Part shown: piece by piece, positions 27,042 through 35,459 of the stretch
Layout: every line of letters starts with the position of its first letter
Position numbering within the stretch: position 1 is the first letter of the stretch
Source: Levilactobacillus brevis
Lineage (GTDB): Bacteria; Bacillota; Bacilli; Lactobacillales; Lactobacillaceae
DNA length: 64,000 nucleotides
Direction of reading: 5' to 3'
Assembly (NCBI GenBank): GCA_003666485.1
Contig: CP032931.1
Location: 2,666,001 to 2,730,000, forward strand
Made by a program: the position numbers and the translations under genes
The notes under the pieces: model-generated
What the model was told of the DNA's origin: nothing
Seen by the model: only the letters and a program-made list of their open reading frames with translations
The model's database searches: none

Positions 27042-28055
27042 TTAGCGCATCTGCGCCAGAATCTGTAACGTTAAGGCTTCTAAGATTGCTTGAAAATTCA
27101 GGTTACCCGCCAATTGGCCGCGGGTCGCCAACGTTTCGGTCATGATGTTGACCAGCCGGTCGATCGACAACTGATGGGCAACGCGCTGACTGACCTGAGC
27201 TACCTGCGGATAGGCCAAATCAGCGGGATCCACCGTATTGGCCTGTTGGCGCAAGGCGTCGTGCCAGACCTGAACGACCATGTCTAAGACCACGCCTTGG
27301 CGGTCCCGATTGCTGCCCAGGGGCACGAGTTCAGTCTGCACCCGCACAAAGGCCCGCTCATCACGGTCGCAGCAAGCCGCGAACCATTGGCCCACCGCCG
27401 TCTGTGCATTTTGTAACCAGTCATCGGCCACCAACTCTTGTGCCGCACTGACACTTTCCGTCAGGGTGGTCAGCAAGTAGCGCTGACTGGGCACGATACC
27501 TGCCTGCGCCAGTGCCGTCGTCAACGCCTGGGGCGCGACCCGGATGAAATCAACAATCTGGGTCCGCGACAAAATCGTTGGTAAAATCAAATTTTTATTG
27601 GCCGTCAATAACAAAGCGACCGTGTTACCTACGGGTTCTTCAATGAATTTCAGTAAGCTGTTGGCCGCACCGGTCGTCATCCGGTCGACTTGATCAACGA
27701 TGAAGATCTTTTGATTGCCCTCCACCGCGCTCTTGGTAAATTCCGCCTTGAGATAGCGGACCTGGTCGACCTTAATACGTTGCCCATCGGGAACGACGCT
27801 GACCACATCCGGGTGGTCGCCCGCCATGATGCGCCGGCACTCCGCGCACTGGCCACACGGCAAGCCGTCTGCAGTCACGTTTTGGCAAAATAAGCGCATG
27901 GCCACGGTCCGGGCAACTTCTTGCCGGCCGGTCCCATCCGCGCCGTTAAACAGGTACGCGTGAGCCAAATGATTCGATTGAATTAACTGCATGAAGTGGC
28001 TCACGAGTTGCGGCTGCAGCCGTTGGGCCGTGGCCACCACGGATTCTTCGCTCAT
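27042..28055 (-). CDS. holB: DNA polymerase III subunit delta'
   Basis: A 337-residue clamp-loader subunit with a degenerate P-loop (FNGADGTGRQEVART), a four-cysteine zinc module (CQNVTADGLPCGQCAEC, about residues 60-75) and the RFC box-like IVDQVDRMTTGAANSLLKFIEEP. Part of the DnaX complex that loads the beta clamp. ATG at 28055 follows AGGAGGCAGTG. Nine bases separate it from darA. Confidence 0.95.
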   Translation of the reverse strand: MSEESVVATAQRLQPQLVSHFMQLIQSNHLAHAYLFNGADGTGRQEVARTVAMRLFCQNVTADGLPCGQCAECRRIMAGDHPDVVSVVPDGQRIKVDQVRYLKAEFTKSAVEGNQKIFIVDQVDRMTTGAANSLLKFIEEPVGNTVALLLTANKNLILPTILSRTQIVDFIRVAPQALTTALAQAGIVPSQRYLLTTLTESVSAAQELVADDWLQNAQTAVGQWFAACCDRDERAFVRVQTELVPLGSNRDRQGVVLDMVVQVWHDALRQQANTVDPADLAYPQVAQVSQRVAHQLSIDRLVNIMTETLATRGQLAGNLNFQAILEALTLQILAQMR

Positions 28056-28064
28056 CACTGCCTC

Positions 28065-28394
28065 CTAAAACCGGTGAAACTGCTCTACTGGCATGACAAA
28101 CACCGTGGCACCGCCGACTTGGACCTCGACGGGATAAGCAGACGTACTGTCCAACTGCGCGTCCAGGTTAACCGGTGGCGTCATAAATTGTTGCCGCGTG
28201 TGGCTAGCTTCCTTGATCATGTTCAAGACCTCGTCGACCCGTTCGTCTTCGAGACCAATCATAAATGTCGTGTTCCCGGACTTTAAAAAGCCGCCGGTCG
28301 TCGACAACCGGGTCGCCCGAATGTCGTGGTCGATAAATTGATTACTCAAGCGATTGGCGTCTTTATCCTGAACAATGGCGATTAATAATTTCAT
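28065..28394 (-). CDS. darA: Cyclic-di-AMP receptor, PII-like (DarA/PstA)
   Basis: A 109-residue PII-like protein (DUF970, YaaQ) that forms trimers and binds c-di-AMP at subunit interfaces. The family loop region RLSTTGGFLKSGNTTFMIG (about residues 29-47) is present and the C-terminal part ends AVFVMPVEQF-like as VFVMPVEQFHRF. Its effector partner is not settled. It lies between tmk and holB, the usual position. Together with the potassium importer at 6907-8742, it indicates c-di-AMP signalling. Confidence 0.95.
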   Translation of the reverse strand: MKLLIAIVQDKDANRLSNQFIDHDIRATRLSTTGGFLKSGNTTFMIGLEDERVDEVLNMIKEASHTRQQFMTPPVNLDAQLDSTSAYPVEVQVGGATVFVMPVEQFHRF

Positions 28395-28420
28395 ACTGGG
28401 TTCCTCCCTTTATGCCGATG

Positions 28421-29065
28421 TTAAAAGTAAGCGTGTGCGGTCTGCTTGATCAACGCCAGCGATTGGGCGACCACGGTGGCCGGGTCCTGCGTGGCGTCGA
28501 TCAACTTGATGCGGTCGGGATGAGCGGCCTGTAGCTTCAGGTAAGCCGCGCGGACCCGGTCGTGGAAGGCCGTTTGCTCGACATCGAGCCGGTCGACCTT
28601 TTGGGGATCACGATGCGCCTGAATGCGGCGCAACCCCACTTCAGCGGGGACATCGAAGTAAATCGTCAGCTCCGGCAGTAAGCCGTCCGTCGCAAATTCA
28701 TTCATCTGGGCGACCGCGGCTTCCCCGATCTCTCGGCCGGCACCTTGATAGGCTACCGAGCTGTCCACGTAACGGTCACACAGCACTAATTTATCCGCTG
28801 CTAACGCGGGGAGAATCGTCTGGGCCAAGTGCTGCCGGCGCGCTGCCGCATACAGGAGCGCTTCCGTTCGGTAATCCATAGCCGTATTGGCCCGGTCTAA
28901 AATGATCGACCGGATACTTTCAGAAATCGGATTGCCACCGGGCTCTCTCGTGATCGTCAACCGGTCCCCTAAAGCGGGCGCAATTTCCGCGGTAATGGCC
29001 TGCAACGCGCTGGTTTTCCCGGCGCCGTCGGGTCCTTCAAAACTAATAAACGTTCCTGACAACAT
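28421..29065 (-). CDS. tmk: Thymidylate kinase
   Basis: A 214-residue dTMP kinase: P-loop FEGPDGAGKTSAL, REPGGNPISESIR (substrate-binding DR-like loop), and CDRYVDSSVAYQGAGR. Makes dTDP for DNA synthesis. ATG at 29065 is chosen because GGGGTCGAG precedes it and the protein then starts MLSGTFISFEG as in the family; a start four codons earlier lacks spacing. Confidence 0.96.
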   Translation of the reverse strand: MLSGTFISFEGPDGAGKTSALQAITAEIAPALGDRLTITREPGGNPISESIRSIILDRANTAMDYRTEALLYAAARRQHLAQTILPALAADKLVLCDRYVDSSVAYQGAGREIGEAAVAQMNEFATDGLLPELTIYFDVPAEVGLRRIQAHRDPQKVDRLDVEQTAFHDRVRAAYLKLQAAHPDRIKLIDATQDPATVVAQSLALIKQTAHAYF

Positions 29066-29233
29066 ACTCGACCCCATTTTTGTTTGATAGTTATATTGTA
29101 CTTGAATTCAGAATTGATGTCTATTGCATCGCTGGTTTCCCGCTAGTTTTGTCGCCACGGCTACCAGCCAAGCCACCACAAGCAAAAGGCGCACCAGAAA
29201 ACACTCCTAGTCCGCCCCATCCTTGGTATTTAG

Positions 29234-29485
29234 CTAGTCTCGAAACACCGCCGCGGAAATGTGCTTGCCCTTGACCTGACGTCGCCGTGCTTCGCGGTAC
29301 AAGAAAAGGTACGTTTGGCGCGCCAACGCCGTATTGGCCGTCATTTGATTATCGGCGTCCGCAATGGCTTCCTCCGTTTGCTTGGCGTGGTCCCAACGGT
29401 CTTTGGCATTGTCAATGGTCACCAACAATTGCTCGTCGTAAGCCGCTTTCAAGCGCGGGAGTTGTCGTTTCTTTCGTCCAAACAT
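29234..29485 (-). CDS. yaaL: YaaL family protein (DUF2508)
   Basis: An 83-residue, strongly charged, helical protein matching the YaaL/DUF2508 family, always found between recR and tmk. Function unknown. The ATG follows AAGGAGGGG; it starts MFGRKKRQLPRLKAAYDEQL. The 170-base gap to tmk holds nothing I can name. Confidence 0.88.
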   Translation of the reverse strand: MFGRKKRQLPRLKAAYDEQLLVTIDNAKDRWDHAKQTEEAIADADNQMTANTALARQTYLFLYREARRRQVKGKHISAAVFRD

Positions 29486-29498
29486 GCAAAGCCCCTCC

Positions 29499-30098
29499 TT
29501 ACATTTCTGTCCGGCCTTCAACCGCCTTGAACAGGGTCATCTCATCCGCGTACTCAATGTCACTCCCCACGGACAGGCCGTGCGCCAGACGTGTTACCTT
29601 GATGCCCGCCGGCTTGATCAGTCGGGACAGGTACATCGCCGTGGCTTCCCCTTCTGGCGTCGCGTTGGTGGCGATGATGACTTCCTTGATGGCTGGATTA
29701 CTCTGTAGCCGATTGATCAGACTGGTGATGTTCAGGTCTTCCGGCCCCTTGCCCTCAATGGGTGACATCACCCCATGCAAGACGTGGTACAGGCCGTGAT
29801 ACTCCTTCATCTTTTCCATGACCATAATGTCCTTGGCCTGTTCGACCACTAACACGTGCGTTTGGTCACGCGTCTTGTCGGCACAAATGGTGCACGGGTC
29901 GCTCTCCGTGATATTGCCACAGATCGAGCAAAAATGCAGGTCTTTCTTAGCTGAGACCAGCGCTTTAGAAAACGCCTTAACGTCATCTTCTTGCATATCA
30001 ATCGTGAAGAAAGCCAGCCGCGTCGCTGACTTTTGGCCGATGCCTGGCAGCTTCATGTAGCTGTCGATCAGCTGCGCAATCGGTTCTGGATACTGCAT
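29499..30098 (-). CDS. recR: Recombination protein RecR
   Basis: A 199-residue RecR with helix-hairpin-helix ([16 protein letters not shown]), a C4 zinc finger ([16 protein letters not shown]), and a Toprim domain starting [14 protein letters not shown]. Works with RecF/RecO to load RecA at gaps. 21 bases after ybaB; ATG follows AGAAAGGACG. Confidence 0.97.
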   Translation of the reverse strand: MQYPEPIAQLIDSYMKLPGIGQKSATRLAFFTIDMQEDDVKAFSKALVSAKKDLHFCSICGNITESDPCTICADKTRDQTHVLVVEQAKDIMVMEKMKEYHGLYHVLHGVMSPIEGKGPEDLNITSLINRLQSNPAIKEVIIATNATPEGEATAMYLSRLIKPAGIKVTRLAHGLSVGSDIEYADEMTLFKAVEGRTEM

Positions 30099-30119
30099 GG
30101 TCCCAACGTCCTTTCTAAA

Positions 30120-30437
30120 TTACATCCCCGGAATGTTCATGCCTTGCGTGTACTTTCCTAAGGATTGCTTCGTTGCCGCTTCAACTTGGTCCAGTGCGTC
30201 GTTAACGGCGGCCAAGACTAAGTCAGCCAACATGTCGGGGTCGTCAGGGTCAATGGCTTCTGGCTTGATCGTCAAGTCGGTCATCTTCCGTTCCCCAGTA
30301 AATGTTGCTTGGACCATGCTATCCGGTGAAACGCCCGTAAAGGTTTGGGCGTTCAAATTGGCTTGGTCCTCCGCCATCTTCTTTTGCATTTGCCGCATTT
30401 GTTTCATCATATTTCCCATATTACCCATGTTCCGCAT
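30120..30437 (-). CDS. ybaB: Nucleoid-associated protein, YbaB/EbfC family
   Basis: A 105-residue YbaB/EbfC protein with the N-terminal methionine-rich helix ([18 protein letters not shown]) and the central beta region. Binds DNA as a dimer. Located between dnaX and recR as usual; ATG follows GAAAGGATGA. Confidence 0.95.
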   Translation of the reverse strand: MRNMGNMGNMMKQMRQMQKKMAEDQANLNAQTFTGVSPDSMVQATFTGERKMTDLTIKPEAIDPDDPDMLADLVLAAVNDALDQVEAATKQSLGKYTQGMNIPGM

Positions 30438-30459
30438 TGTTCGTCATCCTTTCAAGGTT

Positions 30460-32208
30460 TTAATCGTTTTTAACATCCACAACATCTTTGCCAAATAGTT
30501 CTTCGGCCTTGGTAACGACCGGATTGGCTGCCGGTTTCACGGGTTGTTCCGCGCCCCCGGCGTTATTATTCTGCAGCTCATCCTTGTGGGCTGTCAAATA
30601 ATTCTTCCGGATCACTGGCCAATCATCCTTCGGCACGAACACGACGGGTAACGCCGTGCCAATCATCCGATCTAAGCCGTTTTCCAGAGCATCCGTCAAT
30701 TCATGGTCGGACGTTGCCCGTTGATACAAGAACGCATAATCAAAGGCCACAATCACCCCAGAATCAGCCGCGGCGACCGGTTGCGACACCTTCATGACCG
30801 CGCGTTGCGTGATCGACAGGCTATCCAACACATCTGGCCAGACCTCTTGTAGCTGATTAAGCTTCTCACGCGTGGCCGACCCCAGCACCGGATAAATCTT
30901 CGCCAGATTGACTTCCTTGGCAGGCGCCTGCTTCGTCATCCGCGGTTTGGCGGCTGGCTTGGCCGCAACCGGCGTTTGTTCCAGCTGCTTGACCGTGCTC
31001 TTCAGCTGATCGACCTCATGTTGTAAGGCCGTCAGTGCCGATGAGCTGGCCGCCGGTGCACTAGGCGTTGCCGCCGCGGCGGTTGGTGCCGCGCTTGCCG
31101 TGGCCTGGGGCGCCCCATTTTGCCGCCCAATTTCAGCCAACTTAATGGTCAGAATTTCCAGGTAAACGTCGGGGTGCGTGGTGAACCGCATCTGTTGTTG
31201 AATGGCGTTTAACTCGTTGATCATGGCGTACATCGTTTGGGCTGGCGTCTGCTTGGCCAATTGCTGAAAGTCCTCACTGACGCTACCCATTTCCGCTTCT
31301 TCAACCAGCTGTGGTGCCTGCTGGTATAACAGAAGGTCGCGGGCATAGCTGATCAGATCTTCGGTAAAGCGCTCGGCGTCCTTGCCGGCTTCGAGCACCG
31401 ATTGTAGCGTTGCTAGCGCGGCCTTGGTATCGCCAGCCAATACCTGTTGAACGTAGGTGGCCAACAGCTTGTGGGTCACACTCCCGGTCACCAGCAACGC
31501 GTTGTCGAGGGTGATCTCGTTATCACCAAAGGATAACGCTTGATCCAGGATACTCAGCGCATCCCGCATGCCCCCTTCGGCCGCCTTGGCAATCACCTTC
31601 ACGGCTTGGTCATCGTAGGTCACGCCCTTTTGATCCAAAATGTAGATCATCCGGTTGTAGCTGTCGTTGGCCACGATGCGTTTGAAATCAAATCGCTGGG
31701 TCCGTGAAATAATCGTGGCCGGAATCTTGTGGGGTTCCGTGGTGGCCAGGATAAAGATCACGTTAGCCGGTGGCTCTTCCAAGGTCTTCAGTAAGGCGTT
31801 GAACGCCCCCGTTGACAGCATGTGCACTTCGTCAATGATGTAGACCTTGTAGTCGGCTACCGTGGGCGCGTACTTGACCTTGTCCCGAATGTCCCGAATT
31901 TCTTCGACCCCGTTGTTCGACGCGGCATCAATTTCAATGACGTCGTTTAACGTGCCGGCCGTAATGGCTTTGCAGGTGTCACATTCGTTGCAGGGTTCAC
32001 CGTCTTGTTGGTGATGACAGTTGATGGCCTTGGCAAAAATTTTAGCAGCCGAGGTCTTCCCGGTTCCCCGTGGCCCCGCAAACAGATAGGCGTGGCTGAT
32101 CTGATTCGTCGTAATGGCGTTCTTCAAGGTCCGGGTAATGACTTCTTGCCCAATCATATCCTCAAATCGTTGGGGCCGCCAAACCCGGTAAAGTGCTTGA
32201 TAAGCCAT
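30460..32208 (-). CDS. dnaX: DNA polymerase III subunits gamma and tau
   Basis: A 582-residue DnaX: Walker A GPRGTGKTSAAK (about residue 45), zinc module CHHQQDGEPCNECDTC, Walker B/sensor IIDEVHMLSTGAFNALLKTL, then domain III and an Ala/Pro-rich linker (about 370-450) before the C-terminal tau domain. It is the motor of the clamp loader. The ATG at 32208 (AAAGGAACGGATTGC upstream) is preferred to a start six codons earlier. I saw no clear slippery site for a shorter gamma form. Confidence 0.96.
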   Translation of the reverse strand: MAYQALYRVWRPQRFEDMIGQEVITRTLKNAITTNQISHAYLFAGPRGTGKTSAAKIFAKAINCHHQQDGEPCNECDTCKAITAGTLNDVIEIDAASNNGVEEIRDIRDKVKYAPTVADYKVYIIDEVHMLSTGAFNALLKTLEEPPANVIFILATTEPHKIPATIISRTQRFDFKRIVANDSYNRMIYILDQKGVTYDDQAVKVIAKAAEGGMRDALSILDQALSFGDNEITLDNALLVTGSVTHKLLATYVQQVLAGDTKAALATLQSVLEAGKDAERFTEDLISYARDLLLYQQAPQLVEEAEMGSVSEDFQQLAKQTPAQTMYAMINELNAIQQQMRFTTHPDVYLEILTIKLAEIGRQNGAPQATASAAPTAAAATPSAPAASSSALTALQHEVDQLKSTVKQLEQTPVAAKPAAKPRMTKQAPAKEVNLAKIYPVLGSATREKLNQLQEVWPDVLDSLSITQRAVMKVSQPVAAADSGVIVAFDYAFLYQRATSDHELTDALENGLDRMIGTALPVVFVPKDDWPVIRKNYLTAHKDELQNNNAGGAEQPVKPAANPVVTKAEELFGKDVVDVKND

Positions 32209-32370
32209 GCAATCCGTTCCTTTCATTCACAATTCTTTTCGGCGTAGCTACTGGACTGACAGCTACGCAATCGTCTGTTCTCTAACTAAATTCGCTGATT
32301 AACATTATAGCCTTTTTCAGTGGTCGCTGTCACGGATTGACTAGTAGATTTACGCAAAATTAATCCAGTT

Positions 32371-32590
32371 GACTAGCAACATTGGTTAGCCTGGCCGCCT
32401 TACGTTGCGCGAAAGCTAGGCTGGAACGCTGGGGAAGGACGCCCCGAGCCAAAAATCGGTCTCGGCGCTTGCTTTGAGCCAGTAGGTCGCTGTCTCAAAG
32501 TCACCAATTTGCCAGCAAAGACCGCTGACAAATTCCCCGGCTGAGCCTAGTTTCGCTCCACTCCGGCTGACACGTGACGGAAATCCATCA
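32371..32590 (+). repeat. Structured intergenic repeat, copy G1 (domain I only, diverged)
   Basis: Contains domain I only. The closing helix arms GCGAAAGCTAGGCT (32409-32422) and AGCCTAGTTTCGC (32544-32556) share almost no sequence with other copies yet still pair, with one bulge. Inner helices: GAGCC..GGTCTC-type, GCTTTGAGCC..CTCAAAGT and AATTTGCCAGC/GCTGACAAATT. A diverged member of the family. Confidence 0.75.
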
Positions 32591-32627
32591 GCCAACTCAT
32601 ATCGTCCGTTCACTAGGATTTGTCAAA

Positions 32628-33386
32628 CCCGTTGCCTGCGACTGCCAGGGGTTCCGCCTGCTCTGGGGGACACCTCCAGCCAAAGAGCGGGCTTCCGGTT
32701 CGCTTAAAAGCCTGGCAAAAATCGCCAATCTCTCAAGTCGCCCCACGCTGTAGGCTGAGAAAAACCCCCAGCCAACACCGTCGACACAGCTGGCTACACC
32801 CCTGGCAGCCTCCGGCAATGATAGTGTGCCCACAGTTGAGATTGCGTTAACCCAGCCGTGTCATGACTGAATTGTTCGTTTGATGCTTTCTTCTATAGTA
32901 AATGGTCAAAATCATGAATGACACACAGTGACTGATTAAATGCTGCCATAATCATTGTCGTATACCATCGTTCACCTACATATTAATCAGTTACATAGCA
33001 CATCTGTAAATATATCATCAGCACGATGGAACCCTCTTTCAGACCAGGGGGCGGTCTACTGGCCGATTCCAATTAACAAGTACCTGTTCAGTGATTGTAC
33101 GTTTGTCCAAATTCGATGCTAGAACCAGCTGGAACTGAAGGCTAAATCTATTGTCGATTAGAGTCACCCTGTAGCCGAGAGTTCGCCAAATATGGGTTCA
33201 GTCGTGGGAGTTCCCTTAGCAGCGGGTTGGGCTGGTTAGGGAACTGGCAACTTGGAGACGTGGGTTACCGGCTTCAAGTTGAGGGGCGAGACCGCTCTTC
33301 GGCTCGCCCCGGCGCCCACAACGTTCCGACCCATATTTGGCGAACGGCAGGCGGCCAGCTCGGATTGTGTCGCTGCAAACACCTAG
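32628..33386 (-). repeat. Structured intergenic repeat, copy G2 (longest copy)
   Basis: Domain II (about 32630-32820) with CTGCCAGGGGT/ACCCCTGGCAG and GGCTGAG..CCAGCC hairpins; an unusually long AT-rich spacer (about 32825-33170); then domain I with the closing helix 33181-33199 to 33328-33345 (CCAAATATGGG type) and hairpins GTTCCCTTAG.../..TTAGGGAAC, AACTTGGAG/CTTCAAGTT and GGGGCGAG/CTCGCCCC. Ends at CTGCAAACACCTAG (33373-33386). The long spacer may contain a second insertion. Confidence 0.85.
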
Positions 33387-33413
33387 CCTTACCACACGCT
33401 TAGTCGCATGCCA

Positions 33414-33446
33414 TAAAAAAAGTTTGGGACAAAACGCCCAAACTCT
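33414..33446 (-). terminator. Terminator of the small structured element after ffs
   Basis: AGTTTGGG / CCCAAACT stem followed by seven T on the minus strand; loop contains GCGTTTTGT. Confidence 0.8.
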
Positions 33447-33592
33447 TTGGTATCTCTGAGCTTATATTGCTGAAACCTGGGTCAAAAGGCAGCTGGTTCC
33501 GCTTAAAACTGATAAGCAAACAATCCAAGCCCAGGATTATTCGCTTATCAGTCTTAATGCTCGCCAGCTAATCGCCTTCTGTCCCACTCTCA
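33447..33592 (-). ncRNA. Candidate small structured RNA (element J)
   Basis: On the minus strand, starting two bases after the SRP RNA terminator: GAGAGTGGGACAGAAGGCG.., outer stem AGAAGGC/GCCTTTT with AGCTGG/CCAGCT, conserved single-stranded CGAGCATTAA and TTAAGCGGAA, inner stem TGATAAGC/GCTTATCA, then a terminator at 33414. The same plan with different paired bases is at 62657-62765. Terminator and covariation support an RNA. No separate promoter is seen, so it may be a read-through product of ffs. Confidence 0.6.
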
Positions 33593-33593
33593 T

Positions 33594-33623
33594 AAAAAAA
33601 CTCCCAGTCAATCGACTAGGAGT
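33594..33623 (-). terminator. SRP RNA terminator
   Basis: ACTCCTAGTC / GACTGGGAGT stem then seven T on the minus strand, directly after ffs. Confidence 0.88.
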
Positions 33624-33639
33624 TGTTGATATCTCATAA

Positions 33640-33725
33640 ACTTGAAGCACAAAGCGAAACAAACTTAGTGCTGCTTCCTTCCGGACCTGACACGATTCGT
33701 AAGCCCACCCTTGCTTCAAGGCCTT
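33640..33725 (-). ncRNA. ffs: Signal recognition particle RNA (small 4.5S type)
   Basis: Minus strand contains the universal SRP domain IV: CAGGTCCGGAAGGAAGCAGC preceded by GGGTGGGCTTACGAATCGTGT, with closing stem CTTGAAGCA / TGCTTCAAG. This is the short bacterial form that binds Ffh for co-translational membrane targeting. Position between tadA and dnaX is the normal one in Firmicutes. Exact ends are estimated from the closing stem. Confidence 0.93.
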
Positions 33726-33744
33726 AACGGCAAGTACTAGTGTA

Positions 33745-34296
33745 TCATGCTTTTTTCTGGTTGTCTAGCGTCTTCTCATTTTCGGCCTGGGCCGCTGCCC
33801 GACGCGCTTTTTTACGGGCCTTTTGCCGGACCCGAGCCGCCCGGAAGAACCGGACCATGCGCTCACCCGCGTCCTTGGCCAACAAGCCCTCGTGCACCGT
33901 GACCGTGTGATTCAACCGGCTGTCAGTGAGGGTTTCGTACAGGCTATCGACCGCACCGGCCTTGGGGTCGCGCGCGCCGTAGAAAACCTCAGGAATCCGT
34001 GAGTTGATGATGGCCCCACTACACATGAGGCACGGTTCGATCGTCACGTACAGCTGGCAATCTTCCAACCGCCAGCTTTTCAGGGTGCCACAGGCCTCTT
34101 CAATGGCCCGGACCTCCGCGTGCATCGTGGCGTCGTTGCCGTGTTCCCGCAGGTTGTGGCCCCGGCCCACGATTTGATTGTCGTGGACGATGACCGCACC
34201 GATTGGAACCTCGCCAATCAGGGCCGCCTGGTCTGCTTCGAAGAGGGCTTCTTCCATATAGTGGCGTTGCCGCCCCGTATAATGCTGATCTCGCAT
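33745..34296 (-). CDS. tadA: tRNA-specific adenosine deaminase TadA
   Basis: A 183-residue deaminase with the zinc motif HAEVRAIEEA (about residues 61-70) and PCLMCSGAII (about 91-100). It makes inosine at position 34 of tRNA-Arg(ACG). The C-terminal tail (from about 150) is rich in Arg, Lys and Ala and longer than in E. coli. ATG follows AAGGAAGGGG. Directly followed by ffs. Confidence 0.95.
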   Translation of the reverse strand: MRDQHYTGRQRHYMEEALFEADQAALIGEVPIGAVIVHDNQIVGRGHNLREHGNDATMHAEVRAIEEACGTLKSWRLEDCQLYVTIEPCLMCSGAIINSRIPEVFYGARDPKAGAVDSLYETLTDSRLNHTVTVHEGLLAKDAGERMVRFFRAARVRQKARKKARRAAAQAENEKTLDNQKKA

Positions 34297-34320
34297 CCAG
34301 ACCCCTTCCTTTCTGGTTCG

Positions 34321-34935
34321 TTAGGCAAGCGTACTCTCCAAAATATAATAGCCCTTATCCTTTTTAATGTTGGTACAGTTCCCAAACGTTGCTTGCATGG
34401 TCTTTTCCGCCGACGGTGCCCCTTGCTTCTTCTGCAAGACAACTGTCAACGTGCCGCCAGGAAGCAAATGATCTTTCGCCCCCGTCAACATGGCTGTGAC
34501 AACTTGCTTACCAGCCCGTACCGGCGGATTCGTTACGATAGCCGCGTAACGCTCCGTGACGTTGGCATAGACGTCCGATGTCTTGATGTCGACATTGTCG
34601 ATCTGGTTTGCCACCGCATTTTGCCGGGCTAGACTCAGTGCCAACTCGTTAACATCAACCATCGTGACCTGCCGTTCAGGCCATTTCTTAGCCAGTGCCA
34701 AGCCGATTGGCCCGTACCCGGTACCCAGGTCCAACCAAGGGCCAGCTGGGGTCTTGTCCGCATTAAATGCATTGAGCAATGCCCGGGAACCATAGTCCAC
34801 CCTGTTTTTGGAAAAAACACCGTTGTCGGTGGTAAACAACAATTCGTTGCCTAAGAGGGTAAACGGCCAATGATGTTCCTCGTGTAAAACGTCTGGATTT
34901 TGTGTATAATAGTGATTAGTCAATTTCTCCGCCAC
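34321..34935 (-). CDS. Class I SAM methyltransferase, RsmC-like
   Basis: A 204-residue methyltransferase with the SAM-binding loop LDLGTGYGPIGLALAKK (about residues 68-84), VDVNELAL, and the catalytic NPP in VTNPPVRAG, which fits the RsmC/RlmG group methylating guanine in rRNA. The start is GTG; the region upstream has AGATAAAGG. It may be co-transcribed with tadA, 24 bases downstream. Confidence 0.88.
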   Translation of the reverse strand: MAEKLTNHYYTQNPDVLHEEHHWPFTLLGNELLFTTDNGVFSKNRVDYGSRALLNAFNADKTPAGPWLDLGTGYGPIGLALAKKWPERQVTMVDVNELALSLARQNAVANQIDNVDIKTSDVYANVTERYAAIVTNPPVRAGKQVVTAMLTGAKDHLLPGGTLTVVLQKKQGAPSAEKTMQATFGNCTNIKKDKGYYILESTLA

Positions 34936-34996
34936 CTTTATCTCTTATTTTACCGTAGATACCCACCGGTGGCCAATAAAAAAAGTTTATTCGCTG

Positions 34997-35053
34997 AGAC
35001 ACCATATTTGGTAGTTATTGTATGCTTCAACTACCAAATATGGTGTCTTTTTT
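34997..35053 (+). terminator. Perfect 20-bp hairpin with T run upstream of nrdH
   Basis: AGACACCATATTTGGTAGTT (34997-35016) and its exact reverse complement (35029-35048) around a 12-base loop, followed by TTTTTT on the plus strand. There is no plus-strand gene before it, so it is either an attenuator of nrdHEF or a block to transcription coming from elsewhere. Confidence 0.75.
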
Positions 35054-35122
35054 GATTGTAATTTTCTCTGACTGGTGTAAACTGTACTCATTGATATTGA
35101 AATTGATGAGGAAGTGGCAACA

Positions 35123-35350
35123 ATGAAAGTAACTGTTTATTCCAAGAACAATTGTATGCAGTGTAAGATGACAAAGCGTTTTCTGAGCGAACACAACGTG
35201 GAATTTGAAGAACGTAATATTAACCAGAATCCTGAATATGTGACATACCTCAAGGAGAAGGGTTTCCAAGCCGTTCCCGTTGTTGAAGCATCCGGTCACC
35301 CAGCCTTTTATGGTTTCCGGCCGGACCAATTAACGCAAATCGCGGGTTAG
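35123..35350 (+). CDS. nrdH: Glutaredoxin-like protein NrdH
   Basis: A 75-residue NrdH-redoxin with the active site CMQC (residues 11-14) and the family C-terminus GHPAFYGFRPDQLTQI. It reduces the class Ib ribonucleotide reductase. ATG at 35123 follows GAGGAAG. A likely promoter (TTGTAA, 16 bases, TAAACT) lies after the strong hairpin. First gene of nrdHEF. Confidence 0.96.
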   Translation: MKVTVYSKNNCMQCKMTKRFLSEHNVEFEERNINQNPEYVTYLKEKGFQAVPVVEASGHPAFYGFRPDQLTQIAG

Positions 35351-35459
35351 CCTCTTTTTGAGTTGGCCCAGAGTTGTTTTTGGCGATGTCGTGTTTTGCA
35401 CGGTGGCGCCATTTTTATTTTGATACTTGCGCATTCTAACCTAGAAAGAGTTGACTAGT

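Noticed and set aside
32416-32850. Open frames of 65-78 residues on both strands in the dnaX-ffs gap.
   Set aside because: All lie within repeats G1/G2; conservation is of base pairing, not of codons.
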